DNA of 26,553 nt from an uncultured Clostridia bacterium (GCA_947624725.1 CANQLP010000013.1:1-26553), one strand, 5' to 3'. Counted from the stretch's first letter, positions 8,496 to 18,439 are shown. Notes: generated by a model not told the origin, from the sequence alone. Numbers and translations are program-made.

Positions 8496-9441
8496 TTATT
8501 CAAAACATTCTCCCTCTTCTAATTTGTTGCCTCTTAGGAAATCACAAATATCCATCCTTTTCGAATTTTCTCCTTGTACTTCAAGCACTTTTAAATTTCC
8601 ATCTCCCGTTTTTACATAAAGTCCTATTTTATCATTTGCTAAAATAATTTCTCCCGGCTTTCCTTGCTTATTAATTGTTACATCATCAAGTATTTGAACT
8701 TTCCAAAACTTGATTTTTTTATCTTTATATATTCCATATGCTCCCATAATAGGATTTAAGCCACATACTTTATTTTTTATTTCACTTGCTGTTCGTGAAA
8801 AATCTATTTTTGCTAGTTTTTTATCAAGCATTGGTGCAAGTGTAAAATATTTACCTTGTGGCGTTCTTGGAGCAGTTCCTTTTTCAATTTCAATTACTGT
8901 CTTTAAAAGTAAATCTGCACCAGAAATTTTTAATCTATCCCAAAGTTCTCCTGTTGTTTCATATTCTCCAATTTCTGTTCTTTCTTGAAATATTATATCT
9001 CCTTCATCCATTCTCTCGTTCATATACATTGTAGAATTTCCGAGTAACCTTATCTCCATTTAAAACAGCCCATTGAATAGGTGCGGCTCCCCTATATTTT
9101 GGAAGTAATGATGCATGAAGATTAATACAACCAAGCCTTGGTATATCTATTAACTCTTTTGGAAGTATTTTTCCATAAGCAACAACACAAATTAAGCTTG
9201 GATTTAGCTGCTTTATTGTTTCTAAAAATTCTGTATTTCCTCTTATTTTTTCAGGCTGAAATACTTTTAAATTTTTCTCTAATGCAAACTTTTTTACTTC
9301 TGACATAGAAATTTTCATTCCTCTGTCTTTTTGTCTATCAGGATTTGTTACAACACCTACAATATTCATACCTGAATTATATAATTTTTCAAGAGAAGCC
9401 TCTGCAAAATCAGGAGTTCCCATAAATAATATATCTAGCAT
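8496..9441 (-). CDS. fmt: methionyl-tRNA formyltransferase, one CGGA site
   Basis: Transfers a formyl group from 10-formyl-THF to Met-tRNAi before initiation. FMGTPDFAEASL at the N-terminus and INLHASLLPKYRGAAPIQWA (Asn107, His109) identify the formyltransferase domain. CGG is codon 134 (C at 9042, act CGGA aat). Reading Gly gives DKVTGNSTMYMNERMDEGDI, where Asp145 is the expected catalytic residue, and then the C-terminal OB-like domain, 314 residues in total as usual. The zero frame ends within 12 codons. RBS AAGGAAGG. It follows def by 21 bases in the classical priA-def-fmt order, and FolD in the neighbouring operon supplies its cofactor. Confidence 0.96.
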
Positions 9442-9462
9442 ATAATTTCCTTCCTTACAAAA

Positions 9463-9933
9463 TTAATTTTCTACATATTGCATTGTGCCTGGTATCATTA
9501 CATCTGTCAAAACAATTCCATTTAAGTGATCCATTTCATGGCATATTGCCTGTGCTAAAAGTCCAGTTCCTGTTATTTTTATCTTTTTTCCATTTTCATT
9601 TAGTGCTTCAATTGTAACTTCTTCTGGTCTTTTTACCTTTACATATTTATTAGGAAAGCTTAAACATCCTTCTTCTACTTCTTGCTCTCCCTTTGTTTTA
9701 AGTATTACTGGATTTATTAATTTAAGAATTGGTTTTTCATCATACAAATCTATTACAATAATTTTTTTCAAAATTCCTACCTGAACTGCTGCAAGCCCAA
9801 CTCCGTCATATTTGTGCATTGTATCAATCATATCTTTTATTAGTTCTTTTATTTTATCATCTATTACTTCAACATCTTTAGATTTTTTTCTTAAAATTTC
9901 GTCTCCTTCTTTTCTAACATTCCTTAACCCCAT
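9463..9933 (-). CDS. def: peptide deformylase
   Basis: Removes the formyl group from nascent N-termini, acting after Fmt. All three metal-site motifs are present: GVGLAAVQVG (about 45), EEGCLSFP (about 92) and ICHEMDHLNG (about 130; two His and one Cys bind the metal). 156 residues, normal length. No in-frame CGG; the Gly in YDGVGLAA is gac gga, with the C as the third base of the Asp codon. AAAGGGTG precedes the ATG. Confidence 0.97.
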   Translation of the reverse strand: MGLRNVRKEGDEILRKKSKDVEVIDDKIKELIKDMIDTMHKYDGVGLAAVQVGILKKIIVIDLYDEKPILKLINPVILKTKGEQEVEEGCLSFPNKYVKVKRPEEVTIEALNENGKKIKITGTGLLAQAICHEMDHLNGIVLTDVMIPGTMQYVEN

Positions 9934-9983
9934 CTTATTTTCACCCTTTCTTGCACAAATGTAAAAACTTTATCTTTTTTTAT

Positions 9984-12214
9984 TTAGTTCATGTTATTAG
10001 GATTAATATCTACACTAATCCTTGTATTATTAGCTACATTTAAGTTATTTATGCTCAAATTAATTTTATTTATAATATTATTTCCTAAAATACATTTGAT
10101 AATGATTCTCCATCTATATCTATTATTAACTTTGCTTATTGGGCAAGGCATAGGTGGATATATTTGCATGTTTTTATCATTAAGTTTAAGTAAATTTTCG
10201 TAAATTGCACGAAGTATATTTCTCGTCGTTTTTTCGTCAAAATCACTAACTTCGAGTTTTATTATATCGCAAAATGGTGGATATTTCAATACATTTCTAA
10301 GTTTTATTTCTTGATTATAAAACTTCTCATAATCTTGCTCTTTTGCACATTCAATTGGAAAACTGTCTGGATTATAAGTTTGTATAATTACGTGTCCTGA
10401 ATCTCCTTCTCTTCCTGCCCTTCCTGCAACTTGAGTCAAAATATCAAAAGTTCTTTCAGAACTTCTAAAGTCTGCCATATACATACTACTATCTGCTGCA
10501 ATTACTCCGAACTAGTGTTACATTTGGAAAATGATGTCCTTTTACAACCATCTGTGTTCCAATCAAAATATCAATATTTTCATCTTTAAATTTATTTAAT
10601 ATTGTATCATAAGAATTTTTTTTGCTTACAGTATCTATATCCATTCTTATCGTTTTAGCACTTGGGAACTTTTTATTTATTTCTGCTTCTAGCTTTTCTG
10701 TACCTGTGCCAAAATATCTAATATTATCGCTTCCACATTCAGGACATTTTTTTAAGCCCTTTTTTTCATATCCACAATAATGACATTTTAATTTATCTTG
10801 TTTTATATGATATGTAAGTGTTATATTGCATCTATTACATTTTGCTGTATAGCCACATTCTCTGCACATTATAAATGTAGAATATCCTCTTCTATTCAAA
10901 AATAAAATGGTTTGTTTTTTATTTTTTATATTTTCTTCTATCATTTCATATAATCTGCAACTTAACATAGACTTGTTTCCGAATGGCAAGTTCGTTCTTC
11001 ATATCTATTACTTCAACTTTTGGAAGTTTTGCACTATTTGCTCTTTCCTTTAGCGTTAAAACTCCATTTTCCTTTTGCACTTTATAATATGTCTCTATAC
11101 TAGGAGTAGCACTTCCGAAGTACCAATGGTATATTATTTTGTTTTGCGAGATAGTATGCAATTTCTTTTGCATTGTATTTTGGTGTCATATCTGATTTAT
11201 AAGAACTATCGTGCTCCTCATCTATTATAATAATTCCTAAATCCTGAACTGGTGCAAAAATTGCAGATCTTGCACCTATTACAATTCTTGCCTCTTTCTT
11301 TTCTATTCTCTTCCATTCATCATATCTTTCTCCAACAGATAATTTGCTATGAAGAAGGGCTATTTTTTCTTCTCCAAATCTTGCAATAAATCTATCTACC
11401 ATTTGAGGTGTAAGCGAAATTTCTGGTACAAGCACTATTGCATTCTTTCCCTTTTCTAAAACTTTACCTATAAGCTGCAAATAGATTTCTGTTTTTCCGT
11501 GAGCCAGTTACTCCATGAATTAGAAATTCTTTAAATTCTTTATCGTTAATTGCACCTTCTATTTTATTTAACGCTTTTTGCTGTTCTTTAGTTAGCTCTA
11601 AATTTTTTGTTTTAGGAATATTTTTTCCCTTAAATGGATTTCTACTAACCTCTTTTTGAACAATTTCCACATAGCCATTCTTTTCTAATGTTTTAATGAC
11701 TGCTGGTGTTGTATCTGCAAAGTTAATGAGTTCTATTTTTAATACTTCATCATTATCCATCAAAAACTTTAAAGTTCTAATTTGTTTTTCTGATTTTATT
11801 TTTTTATTTTCTATATCTTCTTCAATTTCATCTATCTCTTTTGCAAGATATACAAAATCCATAGATTTATCTTTTACTCTCTTGTCTATGTTTTTAGAAG
11901 TTGTACCGAGGTGGAAGCATTAATTTAATACAATCTGAAATATTGCAAAAATACTTATTGGCCATAAGCTTACTTAAAGTGATTTTTTCCTCATCTAAAG
12001 AGCCCTTTTCAATACTCAATATATCTTTTACCTTGTAATCAGATTTCTCCTTCATTCCGATAACAAAGCCTTCTTGTGCTCTTTTCATCGTACCAAAAGG
12101 GACAAGTACCTTACTTCCGATATGTACGCTATCCTTCATATTTTCTGGCACATTATAATCAAATATTCTATTCAAATCTTTAGCATTACTGCTTATAATA
12201 ATCTCCACTATCAT
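9984..12214 (-). CDS. priA: primosomal helicase PriA (N'), five CGGN sites
   Basis: A superfamily 2 helicase that restarts stalled replication forks. The gene is cut into six frames by five CGG codons, with C at 11908 (cct CGGT aca), 11499 (tca CGGA aaa), 11117 (ctt CGGA agt), 10981 (att CGGA aac) and 10509 (gtt CGGA gta). Reading each as Gly restores LMLPPG, the Walker A GVTGSGKTEIYLQ, LGSATPSIETY, AIGNKSMLS and TLVGVIAAD, all family motifs. DEEHDSSYK (DEAH box) and a zinc module with cysteine pairs (CRECG, CNRC, CHYCG, CPECG) are present. The segments of 102, 135, 126, 44, 156 and 173 residues add up to 741, normal for PriA. The start has no Shine-Dalgarno sequence, but a promoter at 12222-12250 places the transcript start next to the ATG (leaderless). 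def follows 50 bases later. Confidence 0.96.
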
Positions 12215-12221
12215 GCATAAT

Positions 12222-12250
12222 AGTATATCAAATTTTAATGCAATTTACAA
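12222..12250 (-). promoter_or_regulatory. priA promoter, predicted leaderless transcript
   Basis: TTGTAA (12245-12250), a 17-base spacer and TATACT (12222-12227) on the minus strand. The expected start point falls within about two bases of the priA ATG (12214). Confidence 0.6.
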
Positions 12251-12255
12251 GGTAA

Positions 12256-12304
12256 AATTAAAAATAGCCATAGAGTTACATAATGTATATCTATGACTAT
12301 TTTA
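12256..12304 (-). terminator. terminator of the sigma/anti-sigma operon
   Basis: Imperfect stem AAATAGNCATAGA against TCTATGNCTATTT with a loop of about 14 bases, then TTTTTAATTTT on the minus strand, just after the anti-sigma stop. Confidence 0.75.
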
Positions 12305-12313
12305 TATAGTAAA

Positions 12314-13105
12314 TTATTTACCCGGCTCATATAAATGTCTCCAGAAAAGAGCATTATACCAACTTCCCTTTTGAATTCCTAAATCATATCTCAATCCATA
12401 TTTTTTTATTACTTCCTGTGGTGCATAACTATCAATATACCAATGCTTCCATTCATCTGCTGACATTACTTCCATATCTTTATTCCATATTTCCTTTAAA
12501 TTTCCCTTTTTATCCTCTATAGAAATTTTCTTAACACTATCATCTAATGTAAAACTTACATTTGCACCGCTACCAACTTGTCTTCCATATAATTGAAACC
12601 CAAATAATCCTTCTACCTCAACTTTAAGTCGTATTTCCTTATTTCCTTCATCATCTACCACTTCATATTTTTCAGTTGAAAAATAATGTCTCTTAAATTT
12701 TTCTGAATATAAATAAGCATCTAAAAAATCTTCTCCTTTTATATCTTTCGCTCTAAACATATATTCAACATTAACATCATTTACATCTACAAATAATCTC
12801 ACTTTTTCATTAGTAAGTTCTATTATAAAGAAAGTTCCCCATATAATGTCTATAATCAATGTAATAACAAAAATAATCGTTTTTATTCTATCTCTTCTTT
12901 TGTATTTTCTTAAATAATCGATTTCTTGCTCCTGATTTTTATCAATATCTATATCAATTTCTTTTTTCATATTCTTTAATGCCATACTACACTTTTTACA
13001 AGTTTTTAAATGTTCTTCAACTAATTTATTAGTTGCTTCACTTGACAATTTATCTGCATAACTTGGGAGTAAATCTTGAATGACATCACAATCAATCTGT
13101 TTCAT
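12314..13105 (-). CDS. anti-sigma factor with N-terminal zinc finger and one membrane helix
   Basis: 263 residues. The N-terminal zf-HC2 type domain has EEHLKTCKKC (H-x3-C-x2-C, about residues 31-39), which usually binds the partner ECF sigma factor at the membrane. A transmembrane helix follows (IIFVITLIIDIIWGTFFII, about 74-92), then an extracellular domain of about 165 residues that I do not recognise and that may be the sensor. The ATG overlaps the sigma stop by four bases (ATGA), so the two are translationally coupled. No in-frame CGG. Regulation is probably by release of the sigma factor on an envelope signal (inference from the architecture). Confidence 0.85.
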   Translation of the reverse strand: MKQIDCDVIQDLLPSYADKLSSEATNKLVEEHLKTCKKCSMALKNMKKEIDIDIDKNQEQEIDYLRKYKRRDRIKTIIFVITLIIDIIWGTFFIIELTNEKVRLFVDVNDVNVEYMFRAKDIKGEDFLDAYLYSEKFKRHYFSTEKYEVVDDEGNKEIRLKVEVEGLFGFQLYGRQVGSGANVSFTLDDSVKKISIEDKKGNLKEIWNKDMEVMSADEWKHWYIDSYAPQEVIKKYGLRYDLGIQKGSWYNALFWRHLYEPGK

Positions 13106-13584
13106 ATAATATCCTCCTTATTTAGTTTCTGCTTTCCTCTAAAGAATGTAACCCTTGCCCAGTTTTCACTTTTATGCAATATATTTCCGATTTCTTTAAA
13201 ACTAAGTTCTCCTGTTAGTCTCAAATACATTACTTCTCTAGTACTCGCATCTAAATTTTGAAGGGCTTTATATAATTTTAATTTACTATTACTTTGTATG
13301 TATTCATCTTCTACTTGTTTTTTGTCTTCAATTTCATATTCGTCAATTGATATAACTTTATTTTGATTATTCTTTTTTAATCTTTTATATAAAATCTTTT
13401 TTGCAATCGAACGAAGCCATACATAAATTTCACAATCTCCTCTGAATTTATTTATCTGATTAATGGCTACTACAAAAGTTTCTTGCATAACCTCTTCAGA
13501 TAAATCTCTGTCTCTTGTAATGAAGAAGATGTAATTTTTTATTAAATTAGCATATTTCTTGTAAATTTCTTCTATATTTTCCAT
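13102..13584 (-). CDS. ECF-type RNA polymerase sigma factor
   Basis: 160 residues. Region 2 runs from MENIEEIYKKYANLIKNYIFF through DLSEEVMQETFVVAI (core binding and -10 recognition). Region 4 is LYKALQNLDASTREVMYLRL then LSFKEIGNILHKSENWARV, a helix-turn-helix for -35 recognition. The linker is acidic. It is followed directly by its anti-sigma gene. Upstream on the minus strand, TGTAAC about 40 bases before the ATG could belong to an autoregulated ECF promoter, but the -10 region is unclear. Confidence 0.92.
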   Translation of the reverse strand: MENIEEIYKKYANLIKNYIFFITRDRDLSEEVMQETFVVAINQINKFRGDCEIYVWLRSIAKKILYKRLKKNNQNKVISIDEYEIEDKKQVEDEYIQSNSKLKLYKALQNLDASTREVMYLRLTGELSFKEIGNILHKSENWARVTFFRGKQKLNKEDII

Positions 13585-13657
13585 TATTTTACCCTTCTAT
13601 ATAAATAGTGTCAATTTCTATTAATTTCGTTACAAGAAAATCTAAAAAAATTTTATT

Positions 13658-16600
13658 TTATACCAAAACCTCTTTTCCTAAAGTTAGTGAATAAATACAT
13701 ACCCTGTCAACTTTTTTTCCAAGAGATTTTTCTAATGCTTCTTTGTATAGCTCCAATTGTTTTTGATATCTTTCTATAAGCTCCGCTTCCTCTTTTACCT
13801 TATCTGTTTTATAGTCCACCAAAACAAGCTCATCATTTTCCGTTATATAATAAAGATCAATTACCCCTTGTACCAACACATTTTCATCAATGTCATCTCC
13901 ATAAACATCTTTTACGGCTTTACTTAGATAAAATGGTTTCTCCTTCTCTACAAACTTTGCCTTTTTCATCTCATCCCAAATGCTCGTTTTCGTAAATGAA
14001 TATATCTTATCAATATCGACTACCTCTTTTTCTTTTTCAGTAATCATATTCCTTAAAACAAGTAAATCAATATCTTTCTTTATTTCTTCTTTATCATACT
14101 CTTTCTTTTCATCTAACTTTTGTAAAATTAAGTGCATTATACTTCCCTTTGATGCAGCAGATATTTCCATGCTCTCTTCCAAAAAAGCTGGAACTTTATA
14201 ATTTATCTTCTTTTCTTCTTCCTCTTTTTCTATATTTTTTATTTTTGTAACTGATGTTTTTGTAAGTATATCTTTTGGTACTATGTGTCCATATTCCCAA
14301 TCAATTTTATCTTTTAATTCTTGCAAATCCTTTTCATTTACTTTTTCAAGTTCCGCTTCTAAACTATTTATTTCTTCTTCTTTACTACTTGAAAAGATTT
14401 TTAATAATTCCTTTTTCTTATGTTCTTTTACCTCCAATATATCTTTTAACTCATCCTTTTGTTTTAAATAAACAAGCTCTAGCCAATCAAGATAAGTTAC
14501 AAAGTTTTGAATTATATTAGGATCAATTTGCTTACCTTCTTCTGATGAATATGACTCTAATATTTCTTCTTTTTTATCCATACTTTTTTTATAATCTTTT
14601 GAAAGTCCAGTAATTATTAATTTTTCTTTTGCTCTAGTTAGTGCAACATATAAAACTCTCATCTCTTCTGAAAGCATTTCATTTTTAGATTTTATTTTAA
14701 GCGACTCTCTTGCAAGTGTTGTATAACTTTCTCCTTCTTCATAATTTATATATTTAGGGCCAAATCCTAAATCTTGATGCATAAGAAATGAACTTACATT
14801 TATATCTTGCATATTAAACTGTTTTGCAGTGCCACACAAGAATACAACTGGAAATTCCAATCCTTTACTCTTATGAATACTCATTAATCTTACAACATTT
14901 TCATTTTCTCCAATTAGCTTTGCTCCTGACATATCATTACTACTTAATTTTAGCTTTTCTATAAAGTTTATAAAATTGTATAGTCCCTTAAAGCTTGTCC
15001 TTTCATATTGCTTAGCTTTTTCAAATAAAAGCTTTAAATTTGAAGCCCTAAGCACTCCATTTGGCATTAAACTAACATAGTTATAATATCCAGTATCCAA
15101 ATATATCTTCCATATAAATTCATTAAGTGGCATATATTCTTCACACGCTTTAAATTCATTTATTAATTTTAAGAATTTTTCTATCTTTTCTTTTAAGCTA
15201 TTATCCACTTCTTCTTTTGATATATAATCACACATAGATTCATAAAAGCTTTTATTACTATTTTCTACTCTGATTTCTATTAAATCATTATCATTAAATC
15301 CACCTATCATTGACCTTAATACTGTAACTAATGCTATATCGTTTAAAGGATTGTCTATTATTTGGAGCAGACTCATTATAACTTGTATCTCTGTTGAGTC
15401 TAAATATCCACTTGATGTATCACAAAATACAGGAATATTTAGTTTAGAAATTTCCTGTTCATAAATAGGCGCTAAATTCTTTGTAGAACGAAGCAAAATT
15501 GCAATATCTCTATATTTAATCTTTCTCGTGGTTTTATCTTTATTTGAAACGACATATCCACTATCTATCATATCTTTTATTTTCTTTGCAACAAACTTTG
15601 CTTCTAGTATCTCATCTTCTATTCTTTCATCTTCCTCGTCGTCGTCGTCTTTTTCTTCCTTATATATGCTTTCTTCCTCTTCTTTTAAATCAATTATATG
15701 TAATTCTGCAGTTAAATCCTCATCTATTTTTACATAGTCTGCACCAAGGTTTAAATATTCATCTTCTGTATAGTCTATATCTCCTAAAGCTTTACTCATT
15801 ATGCTATTAAAAATTATATTTGTAAGATTCAATATGTTTTCTCTACTTCTAAAATTCTTAAATAATTGAATCTTCAAATTATCTCCTTTTTCTAGGCTTT
15901 CTTTTTCTTTATAGCTTTCATATTTCTCTAAAAATAGTTCAGGTCTTGCTTGTCTAAATTTATATATGCTCTGTTTTACATCTCCTACCATAAATATATT
16001 ATTGCCTTTTGAAACTTTTGTTAATATACTCTCTTGAACTAAATTGCTATCTTGATACTCATCTATTAAAATTTCTTCATACTTCTCTTTATACTTTAAA
16101 GAAACATAGTTTTCCCCATCTGCATTTTCCTTTGTAAGTATATTCAATGCAAAATGTTCTATATCACTAAAGTCCATTATATTCTTATTTTGTTTTTCTT
16201 TTGAAAAAGCTTTTGAAAATTCTAATACAAGATTTTTTATTTTTAATAATATATCATACATTTGTTTTGTCTCTTGTATTGCATCTTCTGAAGAATACAT
16301 TAAAATTTTTTCTCTTATATTTGCTTTATCTTTTCTAACCTTTGCTCTTAACGCCTTTATCTTTTCCTTTATTTCATCTGGAACTCTTTTATCTAGTGGC
16401 ATTTTATCAGGTTCTATAGTCTTTAATTTATCATACATAGAATCCCATGTATCTGCCTTATATATTGTTTCCATTTTTCTTATATCTTCTGATAATAAAG
16501 CTGTAAACTTTTCTATGTCATCCTCATACTTTATTTTATCTAATCCCTCTTTGAGTCTAAAAATTATATCCTTTAGGTTTTCCTTTGCCCTGTTAAATAA

Positions 16601-17239
16601 AATTTCTCCCCAAGGTGTTTTTTCAAAGCTTACATCTTCTACATTAAATATTTGAAGTTTCTCTTCTAACCATTTTTCAGGGAAAGGCATACTTTGTAAG
16701 AAATTAAAGATATTTAAAATTATATCTTTTAAGATTTCATCTCCCTTATAGCTTGTATACATATTTATAATTTTTATAAAGTCTTTATCTTCTTCTTCAT
16801 ATTTGTTTTCAAACAATTCCTCTATAACTTCTTGTTTTAATATCTGTATTTCTGTATTATCTGCAATCCTTATATTAGGAGAAATATCTATTTCAAAATA
16901 GTTGTTCTTTACAATTTCTAGGCAAAATGAATCTATAGTACATATATTTGCTTTTGAAAGAAGTGTAATTTGTCTCTGAAGATGCATATCGTTTGGCATT
17001 TCTTCTACCTTTTCATATATTGCATCAAGTATTTTTCCTTTCATTTCAGAAGCTGCAGCTTTTGTGAATGTAACAACTAATATTTTATCTATATCTATTT
17101 TTTCATATATAATTTTATTTATAATTCTTTCAACAAGTACAGCAGTTTTACCTGAACCTGCTGCTGCTGCGACTAATATATTTTGTCCTTTTTCATTAAT
17201 CGCTAAAGCTTGTTCCTTTGTCCAAATAATTTCTCCCAT
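13658..17239 (-). CDS. addA: ATP-dependent helicase/nuclease subunit A
   Basis: The helicase-nuclease subunit of the AddAB complex that processes double-strand breaks for RecA. About 1,193 residues, close to the usual length. UvrD-type Walker A AAAGSGKTAVLVE (about 26-38), LIDEYQDSN (Walker B), GDVKQSIYKFRQARPELF, the FRSRENIL motif and VALTRAKEKLIITG are all present. The C-terminal PD-(D/E)XK nuclease motif is GVIDLYY...LVLVDYKTDKV. The ATG at 17239, with GGAGG upstream, is preferred to an in-frame TTG 12 bases earlier. Nearly 1,200 codons contain no in-frame CGG. No addB is seen next to it, so the partner must be elsewhere or outside the window. Confidence 0.95.
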   Translation of the reverse strand: MGEIIWTKEQALAINEKGQNILVAAAAGSGKTAVLVERIINKIIYEKIDIDKILVVTFTKAAASEMKGKILDAIYEKVEEMPNDMHLQRQITLLSKANICTIDSFCLEIVKNNYFEIDISPNIRIADNTEIQILKQEVIEELFENKYEEEDKDFIKIINMYTSYKGDEILKDIILNIFNFLQSMPFPEKWLEEKLQIFNVEDVSFEKTPWGEILFNRAKENLKDIIFRLKEGLDKIKYEDDIEKFTALLSEDIRKMETIYKADTWDSMYDKLKTIEPDKMPLDKRVPDEIKEKIKALRAKVRKDKANIREKILMYSSEDAIQETKQMYDILLKIKNLVLEFSKAFSKEKQNKNIMDFSDIEHFALNILTKENADGENYVSLKYKEKYEEILIDEYQDSNLVQESILTKVSKGNNIFMVGDVKQSIYKFRQARPELFLEKYESYKEKESLEKGDNLKIQLFKNFRSRENILNLTNIIFNSIMSKALGDIDYTEDEYLNLGADYVKIDEDLTAELHIIDLKEEEESIYKEEKDDDDEEDERIEDEILEAKFVAKKIKDMIDSGYVVSNKDKTTRKIKYRDIAILLRSTKNLAPIYEQEISKLNIPVFCDTSSGYLDSTEIQVIMSLLQIIDNPLNDIALVTVLRSMIGGFNDNDLIEIRVENSNKSFYESMCDYISKEEVDNSLKEKIEKFLKLINEFKACEEYMPLNEFIWKIYLDTGYYNYVSLMPNGVLRASNLKLLFEKAKQYERTSFKGLYNFINFIEKLKLSSNDMSGAKLIGENENVVRLMSIHKSKGLEFPVVFLCGTAKQFNMQDINVSSFLMHQDLGFGPKYINYEEGESYTTLARESLKIKSKNEMLSEEMRVLYVALTRAKEKLIITGLSKDYKKSMDKKEEILESYSSEEGKQIDPNIIQNFVTYLDWLELVYLKQKDELKDILEVKEHKKKELLKIFSSSKEEEINSLEAELEKVNEKDLQELKDKIDWEYGHIVPKDILTKTSVTKIKNIEKEEEEKKINYKVPAFLEESMEISAASKGSIMHLILQKLDEKKEYDKEEIKKDIDLLVLRNMITEKEKEVVDIDKIYSFTKTSIWDEMKKAKFVEKEKPFYLSKAVKDVYGDDIDENVLVQGVIDLYYITENDELVLVDYKTDKVKEEAELIERYQKQLELYKEALEKSLGKKVDRVCIYSLTLGKEVLV

Positions 17240-17254
17240 ATATTCCTCCAATAA

Positions 17255-17291
17255 TATTAAATAAAGGAAAAGGCTTCTTCCCTTTTCCCTT
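17255..17291 (-). terminator. terminator of the Rpn-family gene
   Basis: AAGGGAAAAGG pairs with CCTTTTCCTTT (one G-U) around GAAGAAG, then a T-rich stretch on the minus strand. It lies between the reconstructed stop at 17336 and addA. Confidence 0.75.
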
Positions 17292-17335
17292 ATTATATGC
17301 TATATAAATATATTTTTCAATAAAATTATTGAGGT

Positions 17336-18282
17336 TTATGTTTTTTGATTATCTTTAATTATTTTCTTAATCTCTTCTTTGGGAAGTTTTACAACTCTTG
17401 AAATAAAATCTATATCTGCTCCCTCTTTGTACATATTTAATATATCTGCTTTTTTAGTCTTTGTTTCTCCTTTTGCCATACCGTTCCTTTATTCCTTCTT
17501 CTCTGCCGTGCTTTTCTTCCTCGTCTTTCTCCTCTTGCTAAACCTGCATCATATCCTTCTGCTCTTATTCCTTTCATATCTCTTATATATTTTAATCTCT
17601 GTTCAGCAAGCCACTTTTCTCTACTTCCTCCCTCTAGTCTCTTTAGTAACTCCTGTACATCTATTGTCTCTTTTACCTTTTCCATATCTTCCTCCTCCAT
17701 TCTTTTTGGATTCTTTATTAGCTTTCCCCATATCGCTAGCTTATCTTCTTTATCTATCTCTCCTCTTTTTCGCATCTCCTCTAATTTTCTTAAATTTATC
17801 TCATGTATCTCTACTATGTTTGAATATTCTTCATGTTCATCGTCATCATATCTATATTTTGCTTTTATATGATATGTTCCTCTATTTTTGAACTTTTTAT
17901 CTTTATAGTCTTCTATCTCTATGTATATTACTTTATTCAAAAGTTCATATTGTTCGCTCTCCTGTATTTGGTCCACTAGTAATTTTGAGATATAAAACAT
18001 TCTTCTTTGTTCCATTCCTTTTTCTTTTCGCACTTGCATCTCCACATCTATTATCGTCATATCATCAAGCACTACTTTTACATCCAGTACTCCCACTTTG
18101 TCTAACTTCAAATCTTTTTCTAATATTGGACTCTCTGACAGTTTTATACTCCTTATCTTCCTTCCTATTATTTCGCCAATTAATGCTTTTGTTATTTTCT
18201 CACTTCCTTTGTGTCCAAATACTCTCTTAAATACATAATCATTTGTTAGTAACATTACTTCTTCGTTTTTTCTTTCTGTCAT
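17336..18282 (-). CDS. Rpn-family PD-(D/E)XK nuclease (recombination-promoting/transposase-like), CGGC and CGGT sites
   Basis: Reconstructed length 314 residues. The N-terminal nuclease fold is recognisable: LTNDYVFKRVFGHKG (about 12-26), then KVGVLDVKVVLDDMTIIDVEMQV (about 62-84) with the Asp and Glu of a PD-(D/E)XK site. The zero frame leaves the family pattern at codon 259 (C at 17508, gca CGGC aga). Reading it as Gly gives seven residues (REEGIKE), then a second CGG (C at 17483, gaa CGGT atg), then MAKGETKTKKADILNMYKE and a normal end at TAA 17336-17338. The restored tail has glycine every fourth residue, as is typical of this family's C-terminus, and both CGGN sites fall exactly on that period. 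It has its own promoter (18307-18335). Such genes are often multicopy and mobile. Confidence 0.9.
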
Positions 18283-18306
18283 GCTATATACATTGCTCCT
18301 TCCTTT

Positions 18307-18335
18307 ATTATATCTTAACTTATTAGTTTAATCAA
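18307..18335 (-). promoter_or_regulatory. promoter of the Rpn-family gene
   Basis: TTGATT (18330-18335), a 17-base spacer and TATAAT (18307-18312) on the minus strand. Transcription would start about 18 bases before the ATG, and GGAAGGAG lies in the short leader. Confidence 0.75.
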
Positions 18336-18439
18336 GATATAATTGTTAAATTGTAAATTTTTTTGAATTTTTTGGCGAAATGCCAAGAATTAATTTTTTG
18401 AATAGTGAATTTTAAAAGATATTCACTATATTAAATAAA

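Noticed and set aside
9463..9933. CGGA strings inside uninterrupted genes as counter-examples
   Set aside because: In def, proS, addA, the prepilin C-terminus, the LPXTG gene and others, the C is always the third base of the previous codon (gac gga, atc gga, aac gga), so CGG is never in the zero frame.
1632..11908. Base-calling errors at methylated CCWGG sites
   Set aside because: Removing the extra C creates CCWGG at only five sites (dprA, folD, DUF4364, one in engB, one in priA). The other fourteen have contexts such as gttgga, aatgga or aaagca-ggc.
17379..17891. 170-residue plus-strand ORF opposite the Rpn-family gene
   Set aside because: It is a Leu/Ser/Phe-rich antisense shadow with no ribosome site or family resemblance.
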